Positions 24,484 to 35,286 of a DNA stretch of 64,000 nucleotides are shown here, piece after piece. The stretch's first letter is position 1; each line of letters starts with the position of its first letter. Location of the stretch: positions 231,001 through 295,000 of the forward strand of contig JBCCGL010000006.1 of NCBI GenBank assembly GCA_039029275.1. Direction: 5' to 3'. The notes below the pieces were generated by a model. The model saw only the letters and a list, made by a program, of their open reading frames with translations, did not search any database and was not told the origin of the DNA. Both the position numbers and the translations under genes were made by a program. This DNA comes from JBCCGL01 sp039029275 (GTDB lineage Bacteria; Pseudomonadota; Gammaproteobacteria; JBCCGL01).

Positions 24484-26199
24484 ATGATTAAAAACCCGAG
24501 TAGCAAATACCGGCCGTTTGAGCCGATTCAAATCGACAACCGCACCTGGCCGGACAAGGTCATTACCGAGGCGCCAACCTGGTGCAGCGTCGACCTTCGC
24601 GACGGTAATCAGGCGCTGATCGAACCGATGGGCGCCGAACGCAAAATGCGCATGTTCAAAATGCTGCTTGATTGCGGTTTCAAAGAAATCGAGATTGGCT
24701 TTCCGTCGGCCTCGCAAACCGACTTCGACTTTTGCCGTGAGCTGATCGAAAAAGACATTATCCCCGACGATGTCGTCGTGCAGGTATTGACCCAGGCGCG
24801 CCCCGAACTGATCCACCGAACCTACGAGGCGCTAAAAGGCGTCAAACGCGCGATTGTTCACGTCTACAACTCGACCTCGACGCTGCAGCGGCGTGTGGTG
24901 TTCGGGATGGATCGCGACGGCATCAAGAAAATCGCTACCGACGGCGCCAGGCTGGTGCGCGAGCTGGCAGAAAAAGCGCCCGAATCTGAATGGCATTTCC
25001 AGTATTCACCCGAGAGTTTTACCGGCACCGAGGTCGATTACGCCGTTGAGGTGTGCGACGCGGTGGTCGACGTGTGGGACGCGACGCCTGATAACAAGGT
25101 GATTTTGAACCTGCCGGCAACGGTGGAGATGTCTACGCCGAATGTCTACGCGGATCAGATCGAGTGGTTTTGCCGTCACGTCGCCAGGCGCGACAGCGTG
25201 ATTATTTCGCTGCACCCGCATAACGACCGCGGCTGTGGCATTGCCGCTGCGGAGCTGGGTCAGATGGCTGGAGCGGAACGCGTCGAGGGCACCTTGTTTG
25301 GCAACGGCGAGCGTACCGGCAACGTCGACGTCGTCACTCTGGCGATGAATTTGTACAGTCAGGGCGTCGATCCCAAACTGGACTTCACCCATATGGACCA
25401 GATCATGCGCACGACGGAATACTGCAACCGCTTGCCGATCCATCCGCGCCACCCGTATGCCGGTGACCTGGTATTCACGGCGTTTTCCGGCTCGCATCAG
25501 GATGCGATCAAAAAAGGACTGGCAGCACTGGACGAATCCGGCAGCGAGCAGTGGGAAGTCCCCTACCTGCCCATCGACCCGGCTGATCTGGGCCGCAATT
25601 ACGAGGCGGTGATTCGGGTTAATTCGCAGTCCGGCAAGGGCGGGGTCGCGTTCATCATGCAGGAAGATCACGGGCTGGAATTGCCGCGACGGTTGCAGAT
25701 CGACTTCAGCAAGGTGATCCAGCGCATCACTGACAACAGCGGTGAGGAAATCGATTCAGGCCAGCTTTACAAAACCTTTGCCGACGAATATCTGGGCAGC
25801 ACCGAGCCGGTCAATTTTGTCGAGCACAAGACCGAACCCGAGCATCAGGGCGACGGAGAGATTCGCCATCTGACCGCGCAGATCGATTTCGCCGGTGAGC
25901 GCAAATCTATCGTCGGGGAAGGCAACGGCCCGATCGATGCCTATGTCGACGCGTTAAAAACGCTGTTGGATGGCGATTTCAACGTAGTCGATTACCACCA
26001 ACACGCGGTTAGCGTTGGCGCCGATGCGCGTTCGGCCTGCTATCTGGAGATTCGCTGCGACGACACCGAAACGCTGTACGGCGTTGGCCTCGACACCAAC
26101 ATTGTTGTCGCATCGCTACGTGCGGTGAGCAGCGCCGTCAATCGCGCCATCGCGCAGGGCAAGCTGCGGGTCAAGACCGCTGACAAAACCGCAGCGTAA
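24484..26199 (+). CDS. leuA: 2-Isopropylmalate synthase (long form)
   Basis: A 571-residue enzyme condensing acetyl-CoA with 2-oxoisovalerate, first step of leucine synthesis. It is the long type also found in Pseudomonas and actinobacteria, opening SSKYRPFEPIQIDNRTWPDK. The DRE-TIM metal/substrate motif is VDLRDGNQAL (about 36-45). SLHPHNDRGCG carries the metal-binding histidines and GNGERTGNVD the active-site loop. The last 130 residues form the leucine-binding regulatory domain (ARSACYLEIRCDD.LYGVGLDTNIVVASLRAVSSAVNR). A possible leader peptide precedes it; no other leu genes are adjacent. Confidence 0.96.
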   Translation: MIKNPSSKYRPFEPIQIDNRTWPDKVITEAPTWCSVDLRDGNQALIEPMGAERKMRMFKMLLDCGFKEIEIGFPSASQTDFDFCRELIEKDIIPDDVVVQVLTQARPELIHRTYEALKGVKRAIVHVYNSTSTLQRRVVFGMDRDGIKKIATDGARLVRELAEKAPESEWHFQYSPESFTGTEVDYAVEVCDAVVDVWDATPDNKVILNLPATVEMSTPNVYADQIEWFCRHVARRDSVIISLHPHNDRGCGIAAAELGQMAGAERVEGTLFGNGERTGNVDVVTLAMNLYSQGVDPKLDFTHMDQIMRTTEYCNRLPIHPRHPYAGDLVFTAFSGSHQDAIKKGLAALDESGSEQWEVPYLPIDPADLGRNYEAVIRVNSQSGKGGVAFIMQEDHGLELPRRLQIDFSKVIQRITDNSGEEIDSGQLYKTFADEYLGSTEPVNFVEHKTEPEHQGDGEIRHLTAQIDFAGERKSIVGEGNGPIDAYVDALKTLLDGDFNVVDYHQHAVSVGADARSACYLEIRCDDTETLYGVGLDTNIVVASLRAVSSAVNRAIAQGKLRVKTADKTAA

Positions 26200-26211
26200 A
26201 CAATTAAGGCG

Positions 26212-26234
26212 GGATGCCCCGGGGTGGGGCATCC
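26212..26234. terminator. Hairpin between leuA and the convergent lipase gene
   Basis: GGATGCCCC (26212-26220) pairs perfectly with GGGGCATCC (26226-26234) around a 5-base loop, 12 bases after the leuA stop and 10 before the lipase stop. It has no T tract on either strand but is the only strong structure separating the two convergent genes. Confidence 0.6.
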
Positions 26235-26244
26235 GCTTAAGCGA

Positions 26245-27078
26245 TCAGAAACTCGTGTCCCACTTTTCGATGGCCTCGAGGTACTCCTCAAGCGCGTGGT
26301 CATCGACCAGCCCTACCTCGCCCATTTGTTTTACTGAATCCAGCGCGCCTTCCACGCGATCAAGAAACCGCAACCAATAGCTGGGGTCAAAATGGATCGT
26401 TTGATCTGAGTCTATATACAGGCAATTGCCGACGTGACTAAAGCCCATTGTTCGGGTCGGCACACGCGAGACGATGTCTTGATTATTCTGAAAGCGATAG
26501 TGCCGATCCCTCGCTTCGCTATTGTAGATTCGCGCGGTGGAGCGACTAACAGACCGGGGCGCACCAAATGTGTAGATCGAGGTATAGGGTTTATCCTCAT
26601 CAATAAAACTGGATGCCGCACACGTTGCCATTGCGCCACCCAGACTATGACCGGTGAGAAACAGCGGCCGTGGCTCGCTCCCCGCGCTCATGTCCTGTTG
26701 TCGCAGCTCGTGGTAGCGTCCTGAAATCGGACCCCATATGTCTTGCATCGAGCTCCAGAAGCCCAGATGAAACTCGCCAAAGAGCACACTGGTTTTGAAT
26801 ATTTTGAGATTGTCCAACCAGTCCAGCGCGTGATCGGTCCCACGAAATGCCATGCACAAATAGTTTGCGTGCTCCACCAGAATCGCTTGGGCGCTGCTCT
26901 CGCTTGCACCGGTAACCGAAATGAAATCCGCGTCCTCTTGCTGCAGATCGGCCAAAATTCCTTGCTCATCAGGAAAGTCATCATCGTCCTTCATGTAAGC
27001 AACGTGGGATAAACGCGCCATCCAGTAGGCGTTTCCGGCATCGAGTTTCGTGTTGTACGGGTTAACAGTTTTAGACAT
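26245..27078 (-). CDS. Class 3 (Rhizomucor-type) lipase family protein
   Basis: A 277-residue alpha/beta hydrolase. The nucleophile elbow is LTGHSLGGAMA with Ser145; upstream is the oxyanion region CMAFRGTDHALDWLDNL and downstream YTFGAPR and NNQDIVSRVP with the likely catalytic Asp, then a late His (FSHVGN or IHFDP). No signal peptide is visible, so it is cytosolic or secreted by a non-Sec route. Substrate, triglyceride or phospholipid, is not determined. It stands alone between leuA and the di-haem peroxidase gene. Confidence 0.88.
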   Translation of the reverse strand: MSKTVNPYNTKLDAGNAYWMARLSHVAYMKDDDDFPDEQGILADLQQEDADFISVTGASESSAQAILVEHANYLCMAFRGTDHALDWLDNLKIFKTSVLFGEFHLGFWSSMQDIWGPISGRYHELRQQDMSAGSEPRPLFLTGHSLGGAMATCAASSFIDEDKPYTSIYTFGAPRSVSRSTARIYNSEARDRHYRFQNNQDIVSRVPTRTMGFSHVGNCLYIDSDQTIHFDPSYWLRFLDRVEGALDSVKQMGEVGLVDDHALEEYLEAIEKWDTSF

Positions 27079-27240
27079 CCGACAAACCTCCAGTTGATGA
27101 TTCTTATGTTTACGTCGGTGAAGATTGATTGAAACGAAATTCTCCGTCGGTTACCAGAAGTTTTTGCCGGATCGAACGAAAATACTCCCAAAAATACAAA
27201 TAGTTAACAAAAAGTAGAGCTTGGCGACCCCGTTTTGCTA

Positions 27241-28476
<1,236 letters not shown>

Positions 28477-28623
28477 CCTCTACGACCGGCGAAACACAAA
28501 ATCCCGCGTCCAAGTTTTGCGGGTTAATTGGTCTAACGAATCAGTCGAAAATTGGTTGACACACCATTCAAATCACCGGGTTTTGCCCGCAGGTGTTATG
28601 CGACACACTCTGCATGCACATCG

Positions 28624-30003
28624 CTACGCAATAATTAAACTTGGTTCAGTCGCAAAATTTGCTCGATTAGGCAGTGCGGCCAGTAACTCGGTTTCGCTCA
28701 ATCCGAACCATCTGCCCAGCGGTGCCGCATACTGCTCGACCGACGTCGTCGGTATTAATCTCCCGCCACCGGAGTCGTAATCATGATCGAGTTGCGCAGG
28801 TGGTACGAAGCCGTGTATCTGCCCACCGCTAACGGCATCTCCCATCACCAGATGATGCGCCCCCCAACCATGATCAGTACCGTCGCCATTGATCACTAAG
28901 GTGCGACCAAAATCTGATGCGGTAAAAAGCGTCACATTCGAACCCAACGCAAGCTCTTGCATCGATTGATAGAAAGCAGCAAGCGCTCCGTCAATCTGGG
29001 TCAGAAGCCCTGGAAGATCAGTCGCCTGAGCCGAGTGTGTATCAAACCCGCCGATGCCGACAAAGAAAATCTGCCGCTGCGCCTGCAACTGGCTTCGCAC
29101 TGAAATTGCCTGCGCGACGGCTCTAAGCTGCGCTCCCAAGGGGCTGGTGGGAAACACGGTATTGAACGGCTCAGCGCTGGCAGTCGCAGCGTCGTAGCGT
29201 TCGTTAGCGGTGAGCGCACCTGCGAAGGCGTCACCAAGATCACGCGAAATCACATTTATCTGATCAGCGCTTTCTCCGGCAAAGTGTCGTCGAAGGACAG
29301 ATTTGAGCGCCGCAGGAACGTCTTCATCGGCGAGAAAATCGACCTGTGCAGCACCGTCCAACCCCACCTGGTAGGGCTTCGCAACCTGCCCAGTCAAAAA
29401 TAATTCATTGCCCAAGCTCGTGATGGTGCTGAACTCTGGCACCTGATTTGCGCCGGCCGAGAGCATCGCATCAGCAAACAGCCCGCCCCACCCGAACTGT
29501 GCTCCTTCAGGTGCGCTGGCCTGCCAGACTGACTGCTGATCGTTGTGAGAAAACAAACGCGGTGGCAAGGGAACTGCTTCGTTTTGAAAATCAGAACGGG
29601 TTGTTGCGGATATCAATGGCCCAACGTTCGCGGCAATAGCAACCCGACCCTGCTGATAAAGCGAATGCAGCAGTGGCATCTCAGGTGGCAACGCAAAGGT
29701 TCCGCTCGCAGTCACTGTGCTGCCAGACGCAATCGGCAGAAGGTTTGCGCGTGCTCGAGTCTGCCCCTGCGCACTGACAAGCGAATTGCGAATCCTCACC
29801 CATGCGTCATAGCTGGGCTGATCGTAGGGAATCAGTACATCATGCGTATCGAGACCGCCCAGAAAGAAAACACAGACGAGCGCGCGATAGTCACTTGGAT
29901 TAGCAGCAAAAACGGGCGTGACGGAAAAAGTCGTCCCAACGCCGACCAGCGGTAAACTGATGGCCGTTTTACCCACCGTAGAAAGAAAGTCTCTTCGGTT
30001 CAT
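28624..30003 (-). CDS. DUF1501 family exported protein
   Basis: A 459-residue protein with a Tat-like N-terminus (MNRRDFLSTVGKTAISLPLVG). It is a member of the DUF1501 family, a distant relative of the alkaline phosphatase/sulfatase fold. Typical segments seen: ALVCVFFLGGLDTHDVLIPYD, FVGIGGFDTHSAQ, TASDFGRTL and DHGWGAHHLVMG, which would hold metal-binding Asp/His residues. The gene starts 21 bases after the DUF1800 stop; DUF1501 and DUF1800 genes are paired in many bacteria with no established function. Likely periplasmic, exported folded. Confidence 0.88.
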   Translation of the reverse strand: MNRRDFLSTVGKTAISLPLVGVGTTFSVTPVFAANPSDYRALVCVFFLGGLDTHDVLIPYDQPSYDAWVRIRNSLVSAQGQTRARANLLPIASGSTVTASGTFALPPEMPLLHSLYQQGRVAIAANVGPLISATTRSDFQNEAVPLPPRLFSHNDQQSVWQASAPEGAQFGWGGLFADAMLSAGANQVPEFSTITSLGNELFLTGQVAKPYQVGLDGAAQVDFLADEDVPAALKSVLRRHFAGESADQINVISRDLGDAFAGALTANERYDAATASAEPFNTVFPTSPLGAQLRAVAQAISVRSQLQAQRQIFFVGIGGFDTHSAQATDLPGLLTQIDGALAAFYQSMQELALGSNVTLFTASDFGRTLVINGDGTDHGWGAHHLVMGDAVSGGQIHGFVPPAQLDHDYDSGGGRLIPTTSVEQYAAPLGRWFGLSETELLAALPNRANFATEPSLIIA

Positions 30004-30024
30004 GTCGCCTCCCTAAAATGCGTG

Positions 30025-31800
30025 TTAGCGTTGAACGAGGAAGTCGGCTGATGTCACTACCATAACGATGGCGACAGCAACGCGATCGAATTCTGCGTCG
30101 TCTTGATCAAGCGGAATGTTGTTGAGGGCTTCGGTGATCGCGGTCCGCGTTTTCGCCGATAAGGTTCCGTACGTCAGTTTTTGATCGAGCAACGCTAGCA
30201 GGGCGGCGGCGTCTGCGGCGACGTCGAGTTCATCCTGATAATCCGGTATGAAGCTCGACAGAGCGGCTTGTGGATCGAGCGAAACACCCGCTTCATCGAA
30301 CTCTTCTGCGAGTTCTTGTGCTTCCTCTACCGGGTCGCGCCCATAAACCATGTAGGTCATGAAGTTGGCGTATCCGGGAATGCTGGCTGCGTTAACAATT
30401 TGCAGCTCTGGAACGGTAAGTTCGAGCGTTCCTGACGCCGTGCCCGGAGCGATGTAACCAGGTCGATAGAAGTTGAATACCGACGCCGCGCGATACGGAT
30501 GTTGATTAAGACTATTGACGCCCGACGTATCCCACAGTGCAGTTACGTATTGCGGTGTAATCTGTGAAACCTGGAATGCGCGGGTCCAGGCAGAAAACCG
30601 TAAAACTGGCTCGCGAACTTTCCCAAAGAACGGGCTCGACTGCACTGTACGAGCTTGTTCGTCAAACAAAATTGCGCTGATCGTGGCTTTCAGATCACCG
30701 CGACGCGCGTTACCTACCGTCGTGCCATTTGGCAATGTGTAAGTGCCAGCTTCAAATGCGTTCGCGACGCGTGCCACATACGCAGGTTCGGGATGACTCG
30801 TCACAAAACGCTGGATCAATTGCCGGCTGACAAAGGGTGCTACGTTGGAGTGATTAAAAATGACATCCAGGGCCCGATTGATACTTTCTGCAGCACTGGT
30901 ATTGGCGGGAATAACTGAGCCGAGAAAACGCTTTTCAAGTGAAGAGTGCTCTTGTTCAAAGATGGCCATCGGTTGAGCCATCAGCGTTGCAATATCGTCC
31001 TCCTCATTCGTTCCAAAGCTTTCTTCAGACAATCCGAGACCAGTGAACACGCGGGCAAGACCGGTGATATCGCTGTTGCTGTAGATCTCCACCGGTGCAT
31101 CGCTCGCGTCGGTTTTCGGTGTGCCATCCGGGTTCAAGGCAACAGTGCCGACGGTGAATAACTGCAAAATTTCACGTGCATAGTTTTCATCGGGTACACG
31201 ACCGGTTGCAGGGTCGCCCTTCTGATTGCCGAGGTAAGTTAAGTAGTGCCCCATCGCTGGCGTGTAAGTCACTTCGTGCATCAGGTCTCGATAATTGCCG
31301 AAGGCGTTGCGCGTCAACACATCCATGTAGTAGCCAACAGCCTCAGGCACGTCGGTTAACAGCTCGCCCCCACCATTTGACACCACCAGTATTTGTGAAA
31401 GCGCGTACGCCATACGTTGACGTAGCTGGTCATCACCTGCGAGAACGTTTCGCCAGTAAGCAAACGTACTGATACTTGACGCGAAGCCACTGAGTTCGTC
31501 GTCGTTAAAAAAATCGTAAAAGCTCTCCATTTCCGGAAGCACTAAAGAGGCCGGCTGAGAAAACTCGTTGATAATCCAGTCAGACGCATTTCCACCCGTC
31601 ATCGCCACAACCTGATCCGGAATCGGACCGAATGTTGCTTGTGTTAGAAAGCGTGCTGTGGAGTTTTGTGTTGCAAAAATCTCATCGGGCTCACTGACAA
31701 AAATGTTGTTTTCTTCGTCAACACCGTCAATCCCACTGCCACCACAACCAGCAGCTTCAAGAATGCAAAGCACTAAAAGAGAGCGGAAAAAAACCGTCAT
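30025..31800 (-). CDS. DUF1800 family lipoprotein
   Basis: A 591-residue protein; the ATG at 31800 is chosen, though a TTG at 31833 would extend the signal peptide by 11 residues with extra positive charge. Lipobox LEAAGC then GGSG. The DUF1800 pattern is clear: ARFLTQATFGPIPDQV near the start, MAYALSQILVVS, NYAREILQLFTVGTVALNPDG, FLGSVIP, VNSLNQHPYRAASVFNFYRPGYIAPG and a YMVYGRDP segment. Function of the family is unknown. It is followed at once by DUF1501 and then a di-haem peroxidase, and preceded by a two-component system on the same strand. Confidence 0.88.
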   Translation of the reverse strand: MTVFFRSLLVLCILEAAGCGGSGIDGVDEENNIFVSEPDEIFATQNSTARFLTQATFGPIPDQVVAMTGGNASDWIINEFSQPASLVLPEMESFYDFFNDDELSGFASSISTFAYWRNVLAGDDQLRQRMAYALSQILVVSNGGGELLTDVPEAVGYYMDVLTRNAFGNYRDLMHEVTYTPAMGHYLTYLGNQKGDPATGRVPDENYAREILQLFTVGTVALNPDGTPKTDASDAPVEIYSNSDITGLARVFTGLGLSEESFGTNEEDDIATLMAQPMAIFEQEHSSLEKRFLGSVIPANTSAAESINRALDVIFNHSNVAPFVSRQLIQRFVTSHPEPAYVARVANAFEAGTYTLPNGTTVGNARRGDLKATISAILFDEQARTVQSSPFFGKVREPVLRFSAWTRAFQVSQITPQYVTALWDTSGVNSLNQHPYRAASVFNFYRPGYIAPGTASGTLELTVPELQIVNAASIPGYANFMTYMVYGRDPVEEAQELAEEFDEAGVSLDPQAALSSFIPDYQDELDVAADAAALLALLDQKLTYGTLSAKTRTAITEALNNIPLDQDDAEFDRVAVAIVMVVTSADFLVQR

Positions 31801-31918
31801 AAATCGTCTCGCAAAACTCAGTAGCCGAGACAAATTTATAGCGTGAAACTTGATATAACTGGTTTACGTTTACTTACGCAAATTCATACAAATTTGTATA
31901 AAAAAGTGAGCGCGATTA

Positions 31919-33292
31919 CTACGTTTTAAAAACGATATCAAACACTGTACCTGGCTGGTCTTTATGCAATGATATTGTGGCGCCGTGCAATTGCGCAATG
32001 CTCGCAACCAAGCTGAGCCCGAGTCCATTGCCCGGCGCTTGGCGGCTTTTATCGAGTCGGTAAAATCGCTCAAAAATTCTGGCATGCTCCGGTGCCGGAA
32101 TTCCGGGGCCGTCATCGCCTATCTGCATGACCGCACCGCTTGTATTTCGCTGCAACCTCACCCACGCGGTCCCACCTGCTTTGGCATGATCAAGAACATT
32201 TTCCAACAAATTGGAGACCAACTGTGCTAGCAGATCCGCATCACCATCTATGCTAATTTCTGGAATTATCGATACATCAAGCGTACGCCCTTGTTCACTG
32301 AATACCGCCTGAAATGTATCAGCAACATCCTCGGTAATTTCGCTAAGGCTAATTTTCCTAAACTGATCGCGCCGCCGCCCGGATTCGATTTCACCAAGGC
32401 GCAACAACGCGTTAAACGTGTTGAGTAAGGTTTGAAGGTGACTACGAGAAGCCTCGACGTGGACACGAATATCGTCAGGTGAATTAAGATCGTGTTCAAT
32501 TCGCTGAAGACGATGATCAAGCTTAGTAAGCGGGGTTTTTAAATCATGCGCAACACCAACCGACACGTTTTCTAGATTACGCACCAGACGCCCGACTTGC
32601 GAAAGCATTTTGTTGACATCAAGAGCAAGTTGATTGAACTCATCGTGAGAGTCGCTGGTCGCTGCGCGAGCTTCAATGTTTCCCCCTTCTACACTAGCCA
32701 GTGAATGCGAAAGACCGCGTAACTGACTGATGACGTATCCGCTCAACAAGAAACCATAGACTAATAGCAACGGCAACAACACAACGAATATCCAAAACGC
32801 AATTTGATGAATAAAGGATTTCGCATTGGCAATTTCGTCGCTGCGTGCAAGGCCGCCACTCACCGTAATGTCATCTCCAAAATCGACACGCAAAGTGCGC
32901 AGTTCTACGATGTCCTCAAGGTTGTCTCCGATTGGATAATCACTGTACGACAATCCAAGATCTGCGCTTAATTGCGCGAACCCAAGCACGGCGCGTTCAC
33001 CAACTGTAACTAGAAGCAGGACTTCGCTTTCCTCGATAAAATATTCCGCTTCTTGTTGCGGCCACAGCGGGCCAAACTCATCACTGTAGTTCTCGATGAG
33101 TTCTTCCAACCCTTCGTGTCTTATCTCGTTGACGATTTCATCGACACGTTCTTGCAAGTGGGAAATCTCATCTTCCTGCGCGCGCTCTAACTGCGCCCAT
33201 CCATAGACACCCATCAGACTTCCCAGCGCAACAACAAATATCAACGACCACATTGCTGCGATGCGAAATATACGGCTGGTGAAAATTTGCAT
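31919..33292 (-). CDS. Sensor histidine kinase
   Basis: A 457-residue inner-membrane kinase. The ATG at 33292 falls five bases after the response-regulator stop; an ATG at 33313 overlapping it is also possible. Order: membrane span about 10-32, an acidic periplasmic domain (to about 150), second span about 165-185, HAMP, the H-box GVAHDLKTPLTKLDHRL, and the HATPase domain with N-box VSNLLENVLDHA, GDDGPGIPAPEHARIFERF and GNGLGLSLVASI. QseC/EnvZ-type architecture. It lies directly upstream of the DUF1800-DUF1501-peroxidase genes, so they may be its targets. Signal unknown. Confidence 0.92.
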   Translation of the reverse strand: MQIFTSRIFRIAAMWSLIFVVALGSLMGVYGWAQLERAQEDEISHLQERVDEIVNEIRHEGLEELIENYSDEFGPLWPQQEAEYFIEESEVLLLVTVGERAVLGFAQLSADLGLSYSDYPIGDNLEDIVELRTLRVDFGDDITVSGGLARSDEIANAKSFIHQIAFWIFVVLLPLLLVYGFLLSGYVISQLRGLSHSLASVEGGNIEARAATSDSHDEFNQLALDVNKMLSQVGRLVRNLENVSVGVAHDLKTPLTKLDHRLQRIEHDLNSPDDIRVHVEASRSHLQTLLNTFNALLRLGEIESGRRRDQFRKISLSEITEDVADTFQAVFSEQGRTLDVSIIPEISIDGDADLLAQLVSNLLENVLDHAKAGGTAWVRLQRNTSGAVMQIGDDGPGIPAPEHARIFERFYRLDKSRQAPGNGLGLSLVASIAQLHGATISLHKDQPGTVFDIVFKT

Positions 33293-33296
33293 ACTG

Positions 33297-33971
33297 CTAT
33301 TCGCTGATAACATAACCGGCCCCGCGCACAGTCTTGATCAGCTCATGGTCGAATGGCTTGTCGATTTTGTTTCGCAGCCGCGATACGTGCGTTTGTACAA
33401 TGCTGGTGCGCGGGTCAAAGCCGTACCCCCACACACGTTCGAGCAACATAGTACGCGTCACTACTTCGTCTTTATGCTGCATAAGGAGTTCAAGAATTTT
33501 GTATTCGCGGCGTGCGAGATCGATAGTTTGATCGCCACGCGTTACACGTTGCGTAGTCCGATCCAGTTGCAGGTTGCCTACCTGCAACTGCGTCGGCTCG
33601 GATTCGAGCGGTTGTCTTCGCCGTAGCAAGGCTTTCAGTCGTGCATAAAGCTCGGAGAAAGCGAACGGCTTAACCATGTAGTCGTCGGCACCGGCATCGA
33701 GTCCATCAACGCGATCATCAATGCCTGACATCGCCGTTAACATGATAACCGGTGTTGCCACTTTCGCCTGACGCAGCAGTCGGACCGCATTAATACCATC
33801 CATATCCGGCAACATGCGATCGAAAACGATCGCATCAAAACGTTTACCAGGTGCCATTAGCAGGGCTTCTTCAACGGTACTGCACCATTCCGCAACGTCA
33901 CCTGCTTCTTTCAAGCCACGTAGCAGAAAGTCTGCCGTTTCGGCATCGTCTTCAACTATCAATATATGCAT
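33297..33971 (-). CDS. OmpR-family response regulator
   Basis: A 224-residue regulator. Receiver domain (1-115) with acidic pocket EDD at 7-9, phospho-acceptor Asp51 in IVFDRMLPD, Thr/Ala switch in MLTAMSG and Lys in YMVKPF. The winged-helix DNA-binding domain (about 125-224) ends VQTHVSRLRNKIDKPFDHELIKTVRGAGYVI. Partner of the kinase that starts immediately downstream. Confidence 0.95.
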   Translation of the reverse strand: MHILIVEDDAETADFLLRGLKEAGDVAEWCSTVEEALLMAPGKRFDAIVFDRMLPDMDGINAVRLLRQAKVATPVIMLTAMSGIDDRVDGLDAGADDYMVKPFAFSELYARLKALLRRRQPLESEPTQLQVGNLQLDRTTQRVTRGDQTIDLARREYKILELLMQHKDEVVTRTMLLERVWGYGFDPRTSIVQTHVSRLRNKIDKPFDHELIKTVRGAGYVISE

Positions 33972-34130
33972 GAAACGTGCGCCCCAATCTCTGACTGAAT
34001 GATAGAGGATTTAAAACGCCTGAAATTTACGTTTTTGTATAGTGGCGTGGCACTCCACCTATAAGACCGAGGCAGCTCTTTCTCGATTGGTTAATTTTCC
34101 AAAAGAAGCTTGCCGCGAACACATTTTGCG

Positions 34131-35264
34131 TCAGGGCAGCAAAACGAAGTTTCCGAAATGGTTTTTCTGCATAAATTCCTGCTGCGCAATGGCGATGTCT
34201 TTCAACGCAAAGGTTTTTGCCAGCAATGGTTTAATCTCTCCACGTTCAATATACGCAACAAGGTTGGGGAATACTGGCTCATCCCACGAGGTGCAGCCGG
34301 TCAGATTTAAATCCTTCAAGTAAAAATCTCGCATGTCCAGTTCAACCATGGGACCCGCGATTGCGCCGGAGGAGGCATAGCGTCCACCGCGTGTCATGAG
34401 TTTGGGTAAATCAGTGAAACCGCCACCGGCAACATTATCGATCACTACATCAACGCTTTTGTGGCCAAGTACGTCAATCAGGTTTTCGTCTCGAGAAACA
34501 ACGGTATGGGCACCAAGACGTTTGGCCAACTCGATTTTCGATGCGCTAACCACAGCGATCACATGCGCACCGCGCCGCTTGCAAAGTTGCACAACGGCTG
34601 ATCCGACACCGCCGGATGCACCCGGCACTAACACGCGGTCGCGCGACGACACATTTGCCCTGTGTACCATGTTTTCTGCGGTACCGTAAGCACACGGAAT
34701 GGTGGCGAGTTCCGCATCGCTCCAGTCGCACTCGACGTTAAACACTTCGCTTGCGGGAACGCGAACGTACTGCGCGAACGCGCCGTCAAAGTCAGACGCC
34801 ATCCAGATATTCTCGAGCGAGTCATAGCCGTAGGTTCGCATACACGCGCGCACGATCACGCGCGAGCCGACAGCAGGCGCGCCTTCGCTATGGTCATCAC
34901 CATGCGCAACAACTTCGCCGCAGCAATCGGTACCCTGAATCAATGGAAAAGGCGTTTTCTCATTCCAGCCACCGTCGGCTATATTGCCCTCGTCTTTTTC
35001 GCTCTCGGAAAAGTCTTCGGTGCCACTTGTTACGCCGGACGAATACCACCCCAAACGTGTATTAATTTCCGTGTTGTTCACGCCTGCGGCCAGCACTTTA
35101 AGCAGCACTTCACCTGTTCGCGGAGCCGGTACAGGTACGTCGCGATAATCGAGTTTGTCGTAATCACCGTTGCCGGTTGTGACAACGGCTTTCATCGTCG
35201 GCCCACCCGATTTGAGGTCGAACCGATTCGGATCAGTTGCGCTTAGGTAAGACAAGTTGGCCAT
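34131..35264 (-). CDS. Zinc-type alcohol dehydrogenase/quinone oxidoreductase-like protein
   Basis: A 377-residue medium-chain dehydrogenase. The ATG giving MANLSYLSATDPN is chosen; the longer reading overlaps the isochorismatase gene. The GroES-like domain has TGEVLLKVLAAGVNNTEINTRLGW and QGTDCCGEVVAHG; the nucleotide-binding domain has VLVPGASGGVGSAVVQLCKRRGAHVIAV. The usual catalytic zinc Cys (GxDxxG) is replaced by Asn-Thr in VNNTEIN, as in quinone oxidoreductases. An insert of about 25 acidic residues (TEDFSESEKDEGN) follows. The isochorismatase-like gene is 22 bases upstream, so the two are likely co-transcribed. Confidence 0.85.
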   Translation of the reverse strand: MANLSYLSATDPNRFDLKSGGPTMKAVVTTGNGDYDKLDYRDVPVPAPRTGEVLLKVLAAGVNNTEINTRLGWYSSGVTSGTEDFSESEKDEGNIADGGWNEKTPFPLIQGTDCCGEVVAHGDDHSEGAPAVGSRVIVRACMRTYGYDSLENIWMASDFDGAFAQYVRVPASEVFNVECDWSDAELATIPCAYGTAENMVHRANVSSRDRVLVPGASGGVGSAVVQLCKRRGAHVIAVVSASKIELAKRLGAHTVVSRDENLIDVLGHKSVDVVIDNVAGGGFTDLPKLMTRGGRYASSGAIAGPMVELDMRDFYLKDLNLTGCTSWDEPVFPNLVAYIERGEIKPLLAKTFALKDIAIAQQEFMQKNHFGNFVLLP

Positions 35265-35286
35265 CAAGTTATCCCGACTAAAAAAA

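Noticed and set aside
31886..31899. AT-rich palindrome ATACAAATTTGTAT after the sensor kinase gene
   Set aside because: T run lies on the wrong side for a leftward terminator, and no regulator context supports an operator.
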